From: an uncultured Acidimicrobiaceae bacterium
GTDB taxonomy: Bacteria; Actinomycetota; Acidimicrobiia; Acidimicrobiales; SZUA-35
Length of the DNA stretch: 37,060 nt
Assembly: GCA_947259095.1 (NCBI GenBank)
Contig: CAMYLA010000037.1
Span: 1-37,060 of the forward strand
Direction: 5' to 3'
Shown here: piece after piece, positions 1 through 8,769 of the stretch
Numbering within the stretch: position 1 is the stretch's first letter
How the letters are laid out: every line of letters starts with the position of its first letter
Translations under genes and position numbers: made by a program
The notes under the pieces: model-generated
Databases searched by the model: none
The model's input: the letters and a program-made list of their open reading frames with translations, nothing else
Told to the model about the DNA's origin: nothing

Positions 1-1
1 T

Positions 2-313
2 AACCAACCCGACGGGGGGACGGCCGACTTCTACTTCAGGCAACTGTGGGACGGCAAGGGCTCGGCCGAGGTCGATCAGATGGGCCCGAAGCGCCTCAAC
101 AACTACGCCGAGCACTGCGGGGCCGCCCTTGCCCTGGCCCACGCCCGCACCGGCGATGCGGCCATGATCAGCGGGTACCTGGGCGGGGGCAAGACTGCCG
201 ACTATGTGTTCACCGAGTTCGCCACCGCCTACGCCGCCCTGAACGAGGGCGATCATGCGGAGCACCAGCGTGCCATTGAAACCGGCCGGGTCCAGGCGGC
301 CACAGAGACGTAG
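2..313 (+). CDS. DUF2252 family protein, C-terminal part
   Basis: The reading frame is open from the window edge to a stop at 311-313, so only about the last 103 residues are visible. They begin with DFYFRQLWDGKGSAEVD and continue through a region rich in Ala with HCGAALALAHARTGD and ISGYLGGG, which is the typical ending of DUF2252 proteins. These are kinase-fold-like proteins of roughly 400-450 residues, common in actinobacteria and without an established reaction. The start lies upstream of the window. The neighbouring downstream gene begins about 280 bases later on the same strand, so co-transcription is possible but not shown. Family assignment is from recognised sequence pattern; the function is unknown. 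Confidence 0.8.
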   Translation, partial: NQPDGGTADFYFRQLWDGKGSAEVDQMGPKRLNNYAEHCGAALALAHARTGDAAMISGYLGGGKTADYVFTEFATAYAALNEGDHAEHQRAIETGRVQAATET

Positions 314-590
314 ACCGGGCCGCCGGCCAGATTCCGTCCTTGGGACCTACGACGTCGGCGGTTGGGCGGCGTGACGCTCGGCGTCGAGATCTGGCAGCTG
401 TAGAACGCCTCGAAGCGGACCACGCAGGCTCGGCGGCGAATCGTTCGCCGACCGGACGCCCGGGGCGTCGATGAACGGCCGGGCACCGCCGGCTCCTGCG
501 GCCCGGAGCAGGAGTCGCATAGGGTCGTGACTCTCCCCCCGGACCTCTCGGGCTCCATAAGAAGAATCTCTTCTCGGAACGGCGGACGTC

Positions 591-1403
591 TTGATTGGTG
601 AGTTCACGAATAAGATAACCAGCCGCCTGACGAAGGGTATGTCCGGGGCAACCCTGCGAAACGGTTTCGTGTACGACGCTTGCGTGCGAGCGCGGATCAG
701 GCGACCGGACATCCCCGTTCGAGCCGTGGAGTTCTACGGCCAGTGCGGCGAGGACCTGATCGTGCAGGCGCTCCTCGAGGCCAGGGCGCTGCGCACCGGG
801 GTGAGCCTGGAGGATCAGAAGTACTTCGAGATCGGAGGCAACCATCCGTTTGCCACCAGCAGCACGTTTCTGCTGCATCGCCGCCTCGGCATGACCGGTG
901 TCATCGTCGAAGCGAATCCCGACCTGATCTCCGACCTCGAAAAGGGCCGACCGGCCGACACGATCGTTCACGGCGCAGTGCAGACCGAACCGGTCGAAAC
1001 CGTGAAGCTCTCGGTCTCCAACCAGAACGAGTTGAGTTCCATTGATCGAGACTTCGTCCTGCAGTGGAACGATGGCGAGGTCGGGGAAGCCCGCTGGATA
1101 GACGTTCCGGCAGTCCGGATCAACGATCTCGTGAGTGAACACTTCGACGAGCACACGCTCGCCTACATGTCGATCGACGTGGAAGGACTCGATCTCGACC
1201 TCCTGCACGACTTCGATTTCGACCTGACCAGACCGTGGCTCGTCCAGGCCGAACCATCGGAGCATCACCTGCCGAAGAATTCAGAGCGGATCATCGAGCA
1301 CATGCAGTCGGTGGGCTACGAGCTCATTGCCAGGACCGAAGTGAATCTGATCTTCTGTGACCAGCGGCCGGCCGGTCGACCGGAGAGCTCGCTCACCTTC
1401 TGA
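591..1403 (+). CDS. FkbM-type SAM-dependent methyltransferase
   Basis: A 270-residue protein with the FkbM layout: YGQCGEDLIV near residue 50, the glycine motif YFEIGGNHP for S-adenosylmethionine near residue 80, GVIVEANPDLI at the end of the next strand, and MSIDVEGLDLDLL near residue 190. FkbM-like enzymes O-methylate small molecules, sugars or lipids; the substrate cannot be told here. The usual DIGAN-type loop reads EIGGN, a modest variation. The start used is TTG at 591. ATG at 639 (residue 17) is an alternative and is preceded closely by GAAGGG. An AGAAGA/TCTTCT dyad at 560-574 lies just upstream. The next gene is on the same strand after about 150 bases. Confidence 0.75.
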   Translation: MIGEFTNKITSRLTKGMSGATLRNGFVYDACVRARIRRPDIPVRAVEFYGQCGEDLIVQALLEARALRTGVSLEDQKYFEIGGNHPFATSSTFLLHRRLGMTGVIVEANPDLISDLEKGRPADTIVHGAVQTEPVETVKLSVSNQNELSSIDRDFVLQWNDGEVGEARWIDVPAVRINDLVSEHFDEHTLAYMSIDVEGLDLDLLHDFDFDLTRPWLVQAEPSEHHLPKNSERIIEHMQSVGYELIARTEVNLIFCDQRPAGRPESSLTF

Positions 1404-1556
1404 GTGGCGTGCCTGGCCAGGCGTTTCGGCCAGTCTGCCCGGCGATCGTTGCGACCCCCCGCCGACGGCCACTGGTATCTGCTTGCCCCGGCGGTAGTGT
1501 TCGTCCGGGAAGCCAACCTGCCGGCTGTGGCGACCGGCTCTCAGGAGGACCGAAGG

Positions 1557-2501
1557 GTGAACGAAACCCATGTCGTGCTCGGAACCGGCGCCGTCGGCGC
1601 GGCGCTGATCGAACAGCTCGTCTTGCTGGAGCTACCGGTCCGAGCGGTCAACCGAAGCGGCCACGCCGACGTTGCCGACACCGTGGAGATGATGGCCGGT
1701 GATGTGTCGGACCCGGCCTTCGCCGAGACCGCGGCGGCCGATTCGGCGGTGGTGTACCAGTGCCTGAACCCGCCGTACCACCGCTGGGCCGAGGAGTTTC
1801 CACCGCTCCAGGACAGTGCCGTCCGGGCCGCCAGGGCCAACCGTGCCCGCTACGTGTCGTTCGAGAACACCTACATGTACGGCGACACCCACGGCGAGCC
1901 CATGACCGAGGCCAGCTCGATGCGAGCGCACACCCGCAAGGGTCTCGTCCGCCAGGCGATGGCCGAGCAGCTGCGGGGCCTGGCCGACCGCGGCGACCTC
2001 GACCTGGTGACAGTCCGGGCGTCGGACTACTTCGGCCCCCGGGCCACGGCCCAGTCGCCATTGGGCGACCTCGTCATCGGCGCAGCGCTGGCCGGCAAAC
2101 CGGCACGGGTCATCGGAGATCCCGACCAGCCCCACAGCTACACCTACACCATCGACGCCGCCCGGACCCTGGCGGCAGTGGGCACCGCCGAAGATGTCGT
2201 CGGCGAGGTCTTCCACGTACCGAACGCCCGGGCCCAGACCACCCGCCAAATCATCGCAATCGTCGCCGCCCAACTCGGTTCGCCGATCAAGATCAGTGTG
2301 GCCCCACGCCTGGCGCTACGGGCGTTGGGTCTGTTCAATCCCACGATCCGGGAGCTCGACGAGATGCGCTACGAGTTCACCCAGCCGTTCGTGATCGACA
2401 GCAGCAAGGCCGAGCGCCGACTCGGCATCGAACCGACCCCGCTCGAAGACGCCATCGCCGTCACCATCGACTGGTTCCAGCGCAACGAGCCGACGGCCTG
2501 A
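1557..2501 (+). CDS. NAD-dependent epimerase/dehydratase (extended SDR-like)
   Basis: The Rossmann nucleotide-binding motif LGTGAVGAALIEQL stands at the very N-terminus. Conserved pieces of the NAD-dependent epimerase family follow: a YVSFENTYMYG segment at the active-site strand, VTVRASDYFGP after it, and a PHSYTYTIDAARTL segment in the substrate-binding half. The GTG start at 1557 is chosen because AGGAGG at 1543-1548 sits at good spacing, although the frame stays open upstream to the previous stop. The canonical YxxxK pair is not clear, since the Tyr region is followed by HTRKGLVRQ, so the protein may be an atypical member. Substrate unknown. It lies downstream of the methyltransferase gene and may share its transcript. 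Confidence 0.75.
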   Translation: MNETHVVLGTGAVGAALIEQLVLLELPVRAVNRSGHADVADTVEMMAGDVSDPAFAETAAADSAVVYQCLNPPYHRWAEEFPPLQDSAVRAARANRARYVSFENTYMYGDTHGEPMTEASSMRAHTRKGLVRQAMAEQLRGLADRGDLDLVTVRASDYFGPRATAQSPLGDLVIGAALAGKPARVIGDPDQPHSYTYTIDAARTLAAVGTAEDVVGEVFHVPNARAQTTRQIIAIVAAQLGSPIKISVAPRLALRALGLFNPTIRELDEMRYEFTQPFVIDSSKAERRLGIEPTPLEDAIAVTIDWFQRNEPTA

Positions 2502-2534
2502 CGATCGCCTGCCGAGGTCCTGGCTTGACCATCA

Positions 2535-2550
2535 TCGAACATATGTTCGA
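2535..2550. promoter_or_regulatory. LexA (SOS) box overlapping a start codon
   Basis: TCGAACATATGTTCGA matches the actinobacterial LexA consensus TCGAAC-N4-GTTCGA exactly. It is the centre of a perfect 34-bp palindrome covering 2526-2559. The ATG of the next gene (2543) lies in the middle of the box, so bound LexA would block both transcription and any start nearby. Site placement at the start codon, giving proteins that begin Met-Phe-Asp/Glu, is also seen in many actinobacterial DUF222/HNH genes (from memory). Confidence 0.8.
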
Positions 2551-2839
2551 TGATGGTCACGTGCTCACCGGACGCCACGACATCATCGGTGACCTCGCTC
2601 GACTCCGAGCCGAGTTCGTCGGCGCAGCGAACGAGGCCGAGAACCGGCTCATCCGACTCGAGCTGCTGGCTGCCGCCGCCGTCGAGCTGGGGATGTCCCA
2701 CAACATTGTTGGCAAGGCCAGCGGAATCCCGTCCCAGCGCCTCGATGCCGTGCTCGACACCCAGCCAACCGGTGTTGACCGCTGCGCCGCAGAGTATGAG
2801 CGGCACCCGTCGGGCGTCGTCCGCCGTCGCCGAACCTAG
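2543..2839 (+). CDS. Small helix-turn-helix protein under a LexA box
   Basis: A 98-residue protein starting MFDDGH, with the ATG inside the SOS box. A charged, probably coiled N-terminal helix (residues about 14-48, LARLRAEFVGAANEAENRL) leads into AAAAVELGMSHNIVGKASG and IPSQRLDAVL, which has the spacing of a small helix-turn-helix as in actinobacterial proteins that end with a resolvase-like HTH. The C-terminus is basic (VVRRRRT). No ribosome binding site precedes the ATG, so a leaderless transcript is likely; GTG at 2561 is another start in frame. Specific family not recognised. The LexA box suggests induction by DNA damage. A remnant of a longer DUF222-type gene is an alternative reading. 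Confidence 0.5.
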   Translation: MFDDGHVLTGRHDIIGDLARLRAEFVGAANEAENRLIRLELLAAAAVELGMSHNIVGKASGIPSQRLDAVLDTQPTGVDRCAAEYERHPSGVVRRRRT

Positions 2840-2942
2840 GCAGCACGTTGCGGGCGGCACCTGCTGTCGAGTCAGCTCGACCCCAATGACACCGCCGTGC
2901 GCAGTATCTTCAACACCCTCCCAGCTGGTGGATCGGGCGCCA

Positions 2943-4109
2943 CTACGATCGGGCGGCCGATGGGAGCCCGGTCCGGAGCCACACGTCGTGACGTTCACGG
3001 GGAAGGGCAACGGCGGACGTGGCGGCGACCGAAACGAGGCGCTCACGCAACGCCTTCTCCAGCGGGCCACGGGTTGCGGCGTCGATGAAGACATGGACCT
3101 CGACGACGACGGCCTGCGGGCCCAGCTCGGCGATGAAGGGCATCGGCACCTCCTCGATACTCGCCTCCTGCCAGCGCGCCTCCGCCGCCAGGTCGACGGC
3201 AGCCTGGTGGAGACCCTGCAACGCACGGGGCAGGTCAGCGTCGTAGGCAACCCCGATCTGCACTTTGGCCCGGGACTTGTGCTGGGACTCGTTGGCGACA
3301 CGCCGGATTTCGCTGTTGGGGACGTACCAGCGAACGCCGCTCGAGTCCAGGATCACGGTCGACCGGAGTGTGAGCCGCTCCACCGTGCCGCTGACGACGC
3401 CGACATCGACGACGTCGCCGACCCCAAGTTGATCTTCGATCACGAGCATCATCCCCGATATCAGGTCTTCGATGAGCGTCTGGGCGCCGAAGCCGAGGGC
3501 GATCCCGGCGACACCCAGCGATGCCAGCAGCGGCACGATATTGAGACCGAGGTTGTCGAGCATGAGGATGGAAGCGGTGGTGAAGATCACGACGGATGAG
3601 GCGCTGCGGAGCAGGGTCCCGATGGTGGTTGCCCGTTCCCTGGACCGGCGGGCGGCCTGATCGGACACCAGATTCTTGGTGACATCGGACTCGAGACCGG
3701 TGACGAGTCCCCTGATACTGCGGCGGGCGAGCCGGTTGACGAAGACCGCGCCCACGGCGATGGCGGCCAGCTTGAGGGGTGTACCGATCAGCCAGGCGGT
3801 TGTCTCGGAGAACTGCTCGTTGCCCGTCCAATCCATGAGGCGATTACAGAACGACCCCAGCTCGGTGCAGACACCGGGCTCCTCGGTGACGGTCACTTCC
3901 ACCGTCTCGGGCGTCTCGGCCTCCTGGGCGCCGACCGCCGGAGCGGCGCCGACGACAATGCTGGTGACAATGGCGGCGAGGACCGCTCCCAAGAGGGGCC
4001 TGGGCAGCGGCTTCTCCCCCGAGGCGCGGTTGGCTCGACGTGGCTCGGGCACCGATCGGCGCTTGCCGAGCCGCAGGGTGAGCCGGTGGGATCGTGGTCT
4101 CTGTCTCAT
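2943..4109 (-). CDS. MscS-family mechanosensitive channel
   Basis: A 388-residue membrane protein. A basic N-terminus and a hydrophobic segment ending VGAAPAVGAQEA (about residues 38-62) look like a signal or first membrane anchor. Further membrane segments are around residues 105-125 and 165-190, then the MscS pore helix with its small-residue pattern, SLGVAGIALGFGAQTLIEDLISG, and the beta domain with DQLGVGDVVDVG and ERLTLRSTVILDSSG, followed by the cytoplasmic alpha/beta domain. MscS channels release solutes on hypo-osmotic shock. The ATG at 4109 is preceded on its strand by GGGAGAG, a fair ribosome binding site. It converges with the small SOS gene; no partner gene is adjacent. Confidence 0.88.
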   Translation of the reverse strand: MRQRPRSHRLTLRLGKRRSVPEPRRANRASGEKPLPRPLLGAVLAAIVTSIVVGAAPAVGAQEAETPETVEVTVTEEPGVCTELGSFCNRLMDWTGNEQFSETTAWLIGTPLKLAAIAVGAVFVNRLARRSIRGLVTGLESDVTKNLVSDQAARRSRERATTIGTLLRSASSVVIFTTASILMLDNLGLNIVPLLASLGVAGIALGFGAQTLIEDLISGMMLVIEDQLGVGDVVDVGVVSGTVERLTLRSTVILDSSGVRWYVPNSEIRRVANESQHKSRAKVQIGVAYDADLPRALQGLHQAAVDLAAEARWQEASIEEVPMPFIAELGPQAVVVEVHVFIDAATRGPLEKALRERLVSVAATSAVALPRERHDVWLRTGLPSAARS

Positions 4110-4372
4110 GGTCTCTCCCAGTCGCTTGTTGAGCCGACATCATGGTCCGCAGTCGATCGCTTGTCGATCACGGTGGCCATGAACGGCGCGACGGGCCGGA
4201 TCACCAACCTGCCGGCACGGCAATGAGACACACCGATCCGGCGGCCGCTCGATCGGTGTCGACCCAACGCAGACCTGGCACTTCGAACTCGTTGCCGCCC
4301 AGGCAATTCGTCCGGTCAGGCCCGTACTCCTGCGGCCTCTCCGGTACTGATGTGTTCCGGATGCCGGGCTGC

Positions 4373-5059
4373 CTATGACGGTGGCGCGCTGCCGGGGGTG
4401 ACAAGCCCGGTCTCGTATGCGATGACAACGAGCTGGGCGCGGTCCCGGGCGACCAACTTGGTCATGATCCGGCTGACGTGTGTCTTTGCGGTCAGCGGGC
4501 TGATGACCAGCCGTTCGGCGATCTCGGCGTTTGTTCGACCACGACCGACCTCGGCGAGGACATCGCGTTCTCGCCGGGTCAAGGCGGCCAGGACACTGGT
4601 GTCGCTGGCGGCGTCGGGGCGGGTTGCGAACTCGCTGATGAGGCGGCGGGTGATTCCGGGGGCAATGAGCGCATCGCCGGCGGCGACAACGCGGATCCCG
4701 TCGAGAAGCTGTTGCGGCGCCGTGTCCTTCAGAAGGAACCCGGAGGCTCCGGCACGCAGAGCGTCGTACACGTACTGATCGAGGTCGAAGGTCGTGAGCA
4801 CCAGAACCCTCGTGCCATCGAGGCGTTCCTCGGTGGTGATGCGCTTGGTCGCAGCGATTCCATCGAGCTCGGGCATCCGGATATCCATCAGGATCACGTC
4901 GGGCCGAGTTGCGAACGCCTGATCGACAGCTTCGGAGCCGGTGGCTGCTTCGCCAACGATCTCGAGGTCGTCCTCGGCGGCGATGAGGGCGCAGAACCCC
5001 CGACGAACCAGTTCTTGATCGTCGGCGACGAGCACCCGGATCGGTCGGTCACCGATCAT
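4373..5059 (-). CDS. NarL/LuxR-type response regulator
   Basis: A 228-residue two-domain regulator. The receiver domain has the acidic pair VADDQ, the phospho-acceptor Asp59 in ILMDIRMPELDG, a Thr in LTTFD and a Lys in LLKDTAP. The C-terminal LuxR-type HTH (about residues 155-215) contains LTRRERDVLAEVGRGRTNAEI and a KTHVSRIMTKL recognition region. It overlaps the end of the histidine kinase gene by 11 bases, so the two are translationally coupled partners. The regulated genes are not evident; the ferric-reductase-like gene diverging from the kinase is a candidate. The 263 bases between this gene and the mscS start show no other gene. Confidence 0.92.
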   Translation of the reverse strand: MIGDRPIRVLVADDQELVRRGFCALIAAEDDLEIVGEAATGSEAVDQAFATRPDVILMDIRMPELDGIAATKRITTEERLDGTRVLVLTTFDLDQYVYDALRAGASGFLLKDTAPQQLLDGIRVVAAGDALIAPGITRRLISEFATRPDAASDTSVLAALTRRERDVLAEVGRGRTNAEIAERLVISPLTAKTHVSRIMTKLVARDRAQLVVIAYETGLVTPGSAPPS

Positions 5060-6203
5060 GACGCCTCGCTGAAGGGGTGGGACGGTGGTAGGGAATCGTG
5101 GCGTCGACCTCGAAGCCTCCGTCTACGGTCGTCTGTGTTCGGACGCCGCCGCCGAGGGCCTCGGCTCGTTCCGTCATGCCGATGACGCCGACGCCGGTCG
5201 AGGGAATCGGATCACGGGGCGACGATGTGCCGGGCCGATTGACGATCTGAACGCGAACGGTGTCGGTGCCGTGCTGGATCGACAGCCGGACCGGGACAGC
5301 CCCGGCATGGCGAGCCACGTTCGTGAACGCTTCCTGGATGATGCGATGCATGGCGACCACGCAGGCGTCGCCCACATCGGCCGGGAAACGGCCGTCGAGG
5401 TCGATCGTCACGGTGAGGCCGGCATTGGCTGCGCCGGCGAGCATGTCCGAGAGGTCGTTGGGGTCGGCCGGTGTGGGCCGTAGGGGTTCGTCATCGTCGG
5501 TGGAGCGGAGGACACCGACCATCGCCCGCAGCTCTTCGAGCGCGTGTTTGCCGGTGGCGTTGATGATCTCCAACGACTCCTTTGCCTGATCGGGGTCTCG
5601 GTCCAGGAGATGAGCTGCGACCCCGGACTGGATGGCGATCGTCGACAAGCCATGGGCGACGATGTCGTGAAGGTCGCGAGCGATACGGATGCGTTCGGCC
5701 TGGACCCGGGCGGCGGCTTCGGTTTCGATGAGGTCCCGGATGTGATCGGCCCGGCTGCGGGCGGCGTCTCCGACTGCGATCGGCAACAGCATCAACGCTG
5801 TCTCGCCGGCCAGCTCCTGGACAAATTCTTCGCCGTTGAAGCCGGCGACAACGAACATCATCAAGACCGCGGCACCGGTTGCGACAAGCAGGCTCGTCCG
5901 CCGATCACCGGTGCGGGCCACGGTGTAGAGCGCGATCATGGCCGCTGGGATGAGGGCGACGTCGTTGCCGGTATCCCAGGTCATGATGAGTCGGGCCAGC
6001 ACCACGACACCGAGAAGGGCCATTGGGCTCCGGCGTCTCACCAGCAGCCCGGCCCCGACAACAGCCACCAGGATGAACGCCAACGCGTTGGGATCGCTGC
6101 CGGCCTCGCCGAAGTCGAAGGAAACTGCAACGACGGCGAACGCCGTGGCCGACAACGCCAGGATGGCGTCCTGAAGGCCCTGGCGACCGGCAAGCACATT
6201 CAC
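5049..6203 (-). CDS. NarL-type sensor histidine kinase (HisKA_3)
   Basis: Four to five hydrophobic segments in the first 140 residues form the membrane sensor part. The dimerisation/phospho-acceptor domain has RIARDLHDIVAHGLSTIAIQ with the His in LHDIVAH, and the HATPase domain has QEAFTNVARHAG (N box), and STGVGVIGMTERAEALGGG (G box). It pairs with the adjacent response regulator, which it overlaps. The frame is open upstream to an ATG at 6341, but that extension (rich in His, Arg and Gly) does not resemble kinase sequence; GTG at 6203, just before NVLAGRQGLQDAILAL, is preferred, with a weak ribosome binding site. A frameshift near this start cannot be excluded. The signal sensed is unknown. 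Confidence 0.88.
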   Translation of the reverse strand: MNVLAGRQGLQDAILALSATAFAVVAVSFDFGEAGSDPNALAFILVAVVGAGLLVRRRSPMALLGVVVLARLIMTWDTGNDVALIPAAMIALYTVARTGDRRTSLLVATGAAVLMMFVVAGFNGEEFVQELAGETALMLLPIAVGDAARSRADHIRDLIETEAAARVQAERIRIARDLHDIVAHGLSTIAIQSGVAAHLLDRDPDQAKESLEIINATGKHALEELRAMVGVLRSTDDDEPLRPTPADPNDLSDMLAGAANAGLTVTIDLDGRFPADVGDACVVAMHRIIQEAFTNVARHAGAVPVRLSIQHGTDTVRVQIVNRPGTSSPRDPIPSTGVGVIGMTERAEALGGGVRTQTTVDGGFEVDATIPYHRPTPSARRHDR

Positions 6204-6579
6204 GACGTCGGCCGACCCTGGCGCCTTGCCAAGGTGGTGACGGCCCGCTTCATCGCTGCGATGCGACCCGGGCTGAACTCGGCCCTCACCATGCCAGGTC
6301 GGGCATCGATGACACCGGATCCGCAAAGCGGGCGTCGACATCGATCTCCGGTCGGCGGGGGCGGTTGGCGTCGTGTGGGGTTGTCATGGTGATGGCTCCT
6401 TGTGCTTCCGGTGTGGCCGATCGGTTCGTCGCTCACGTTGACTGCAATGGTGACGAAGCCCGACCCATCGCACATCGGCCCCAGGGAGACAACCCACCCT
6501 GGCCAACTACTCCCCCGGGTGTACGTCGAACCTCCCGACGGCGGATTCGCCCCTTGGCCTGTTCATCGAGGCTGGGCCC

Positions 6580-7272
6580 ATGACCGCGCTACTCCAACAC
6601 CCAAGCCCCACCCCAACCGCTCCCGCCTCCGACCGGCGTGACCATCTGCCATGGCGGCGCCGTCGGGTCTGGAACGGCTTCACCCCCCTTCAGCTGCTCG
6701 TCATCAGCCTCGCCACCATCGCCCCGCTGCTCATCGGCGGAGCGATCGGCGCCGCACTCCTCGGCGTGATCTCCACCGAGGCCATGAACCAGTTCGCCCT
6801 CGCAGCCGGCGAGAACCCGGGCATGATCACCTTCGGCGCCATGTTCGTCGCCTCCCCGATCCAATGGCTCACCGGACGCTCCCAGGTTCGGGTTCGCAAG
6901 TACCTCGGGATCATATTCTTCCTCCTCGCCCTCAGCAACGCCGCAATGTTCGTCCTCGAAACCGGCCTCGCCTTGGCGTTGTCGACACCGTTTCTGATCG
7001 CAGGAACAGTGGCGTTCGCGCTTGCGGTCCCCCTGTTCCTGACCAGCAACCGGCGCTCACAGCGAGCGATGGGCATGAAACGATGGCGTACGCTCCACAA
7101 ACTCACCTACATCGTCGCCGCCGCACTCCTCGGCCACGTCATCCTCATCGGCGATATCGGGCCCGGCGCCGTCCTCATCACACTCGGATTCATCGGACGG
7201 ATCCCCGTCGTTCGTCGCTGGCTCACCAACCGGGTCGACCGGCGTCGCGCGGCCCGCCCTCGCCACACGTGA
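6580..7272 (+). CDS. Ferric-reductase-like transmembrane protein (MsrQ/YedZ-related)
   Basis: A 230-residue membrane protein with about six hydrophobic segments after a basic, Pro-rich N-terminus. The pattern VRKYLGIIFFLLALSNAAM, then a pair of segments, then MKRWRTLHKLTYIVAAALLG and HVILIGDIG, is that of the ferric-reductase-like domain of MsrQ/YedZ, a haem protein that passes quinone electrons to periplasmic methionine sulfoxide reductase. Two His are retained (LHKLTY and GHVILI), but the position where the family usually has its first haem-ligand His reads Asn (ALSNAA). No msrP gene is beside it. ATG at 6580; divergent from the kinase gene, which may control it. Confidence 0.6.
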   Translation: MTALLQHPSPTPTAPASDRRDHLPWRRRRVWNGFTPLQLLVISLATIAPLLIGGAIGAALLGVISTEAMNQFALAAGENPGMITFGAMFVASPIQWLTGRSQVRVRKYLGIIFFLLALSNAAMFVLETGLALALSTPFLIAGTVAFALAVPLFLTSNRRSQRAMGMKRWRTLHKLTYIVAAALLGHVILIGDIGPGAVLITLGFIGRIPVVRRWLTNRVDRRRAARPRHT

Positions 7273-7449
7273 GGCGATCGATGCAGCCCGAGCTGCGTCG
7301 GCCCAGGGTGGTGGTGATCGCCACTGCGCGAATCAGGGTCCCGACCGGGCGGAGTTCGACCTCCTGACTCGCCCCGCCGGAGTCCTGCTGCCGGCTGGAG
7401 TCGGTCGATTCCACGGGCCAGACTGGTCGTCGAGCGAGGAGCACTTGAG

Positions 7450-8769
7450 ATGAGCGACACGACCGACGAACAGCCCGGCTTCCTTTCCGCAGACTTCCGC
7501 ACACCGGAGATGGAGATGGCAGAGATCGGTGCCGGCGTGCCGGACGCGGCCGACCTCTCCCTCGAAGGCATCAACCCGGCCAACCCTCACCTGTTCAAGG
7601 AAGACCGGTGGTACGACCACTTCGCTCGGTTGCGGGCCGAAGACCCGGTGCACTTCAACGAGATCGAGACCGCCGGACGGTATTGGTCGATCACGAAGCA
7701 CGAGGATGTCCGTGCCGTCGATGGCGACTGGAAGACCTTCTCGTCGGCACGTGGCATCACGCTCGGCCTCCGTCGCAGCCCCGAGGCCGATGAGCAGATG
7801 CGGCGGTTGACTTCGTTCATCTCGATGGACCCGCCGGCCCATACCGAGCAGCGCAAGACCGTGCGGGGTGTGTCTGCCCCGAGCAACCTCCGCAACCTCG
7901 AGCCGCTCATGCGCGAGCGCACCGTCAACGTACTCGAATCCCTTCCGGAGGGTGAGGCGTTCGATTGGGTCGAGACCGTCTCCATCGAACTGACCACACT
8001 GCTTCTGGCGACGCTCTTCGACTTCCCGCTCGACGACCGTCGCAAACTCACGCGTTGGTCAGACATCGTGTTCGCCGTCCCCGAACCCGGTGGCGTTGTG
8101 GAGACCCAACAGCAGAAGATCGACGAGCTGATGGAGTGCGTTGCGTACTTCGAGCGCCTCTGGGAGGAGCGGAGGGAGAACCCCGGCTTCGACCTCGTCT
8201 CGATGCTGGTCCACGGCGAGGCCACCAAGGACATGCCGACCATGGCCCACCTCGGCAATCTGTTGCTCCTCATCGTCGGCGGCAACGACACGACCCGCAA
8301 CACGATGTCGGGGAGTGTCTACGGGCTCAACACGTTCCCCGACCAGTACGACAAGCTGATCGCCGACCCCGGCCTCGTGCCGAAGATGGTCCCCGAGATC
8401 ATCCGTTGGCAGACCCCCCTGTCGTACATGCGTCGAACCGCCACCCAGGACTGCGAGATCCGCGACAAGCAGATCCGGAAGGGCGACCAGATCCTCATGT
8501 GGTACGTCTCGGCCAACCGAGATGAAGATGTCTTCGAGAACGCCGACGTCATCGACATCGAACGCCACAACGCCGACCGCCACCTCTCGTTCGGCTACGG
8601 CATCCACTTCTGTATGGGCAGCCGGCTCGCCGAGCTGCAACTCCGCGTGCTGTGGGAGGAGATCCTCCAGCGCTTCGAGCGCATCGAGATCCAGGGCGAG
8701 CCGGAACGCACCTTCTCGTCGTTCGTGCACGGCTACACCAGGCTGCCGGTCACCGTCACACGCCGCTGA
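7450..8769 (+). CDS. Cytochrome P450, CYP153-like
   Basis: A 439-residue P450 with all hallmarks: the oxygen-binding I-helix GGNDTTRNTMSG, the ExxR motif in PEIIRWQTPLSYMRRTA, and the haem loop FGYGIHFCMGSRLAELQ with the axial Cys388. The segments YWSITKHEDVRAVDGDWKTF, IRKGDQILMWYVSANRDE and AELQLRVLWEEIL are very like CYP153 proteins, bacterial enzymes that hydroxylate the terminal carbon of medium-chain alkanes and fatty acids. Subfamily assignment is from memory of the motifs. A ferredoxin and ferredoxin reductase would be needed as electron donors; none is in this window. The ATG at 7450 follows GAGCGAGGAGCACTTGAG, with GAGGAG at fair spacing. It is a single-gene unit. Confidence 0.85.
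   Translation: MSDTTDEQPGFLSADFRTPEMEMAEIGAGVPDAADLSLEGINPANPHLFKEDRWYDHFARLRAEDPVHFNEIETAGRYWSITKHEDVRAVDGDWKTFSSARGITLGLRRSPEADEQMRRLTSFISMDPPAHTEQRKTVRGVSAPSNLRNLEPLMRERTVNVLESLPEGEAFDWVETVSIELTTLLLATLFDFPLDDRRKLTRWSDIVFAVPEPGGVVETQQQKIDELMECVAYFERLWEERRENPGFDLVSMLVHGEATKDMPTMAHLGNLLLLIVGGNDTTRNTMSGSVYGLNTFPDQYDKLIADPGLVPKMVPEIIRWQTPLSYMRRTATQDCEIRDKQIRKGDQILMWYVSANRDEDVFENADVIDIERHNADRHLSFGYGIHFCMGSRLAELQLRVLWEEILQRFERIEIQGEPERTFSSFVHGYTRLPVTVTRR

Noticed and set aside
560..574. AGAAGA/TCTTCT dyad before the methyltransferase start
   Set aside because: Short, AT-containing and with no regulator or promoter evidence; left as a note only.
210..1268. Long open frame on the minus strand opposite the methyltransferase
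   Set aside because: It lies antisense over a recognised gene and has no family match; GC-rich genes often leave open antisense frames.
2550..3599. Plus-strand open frame of 349 residues
   Set aside because: It is the antisense shadow of the MscS gene and reads as low-complexity Arg/Pro/Ser.
6341..6343. ATG at 6341 as start of the first kinase
   Set aside because: The added 46 residues do not resemble kinase sequence; GTG at 6203 precedes the first membrane segment.
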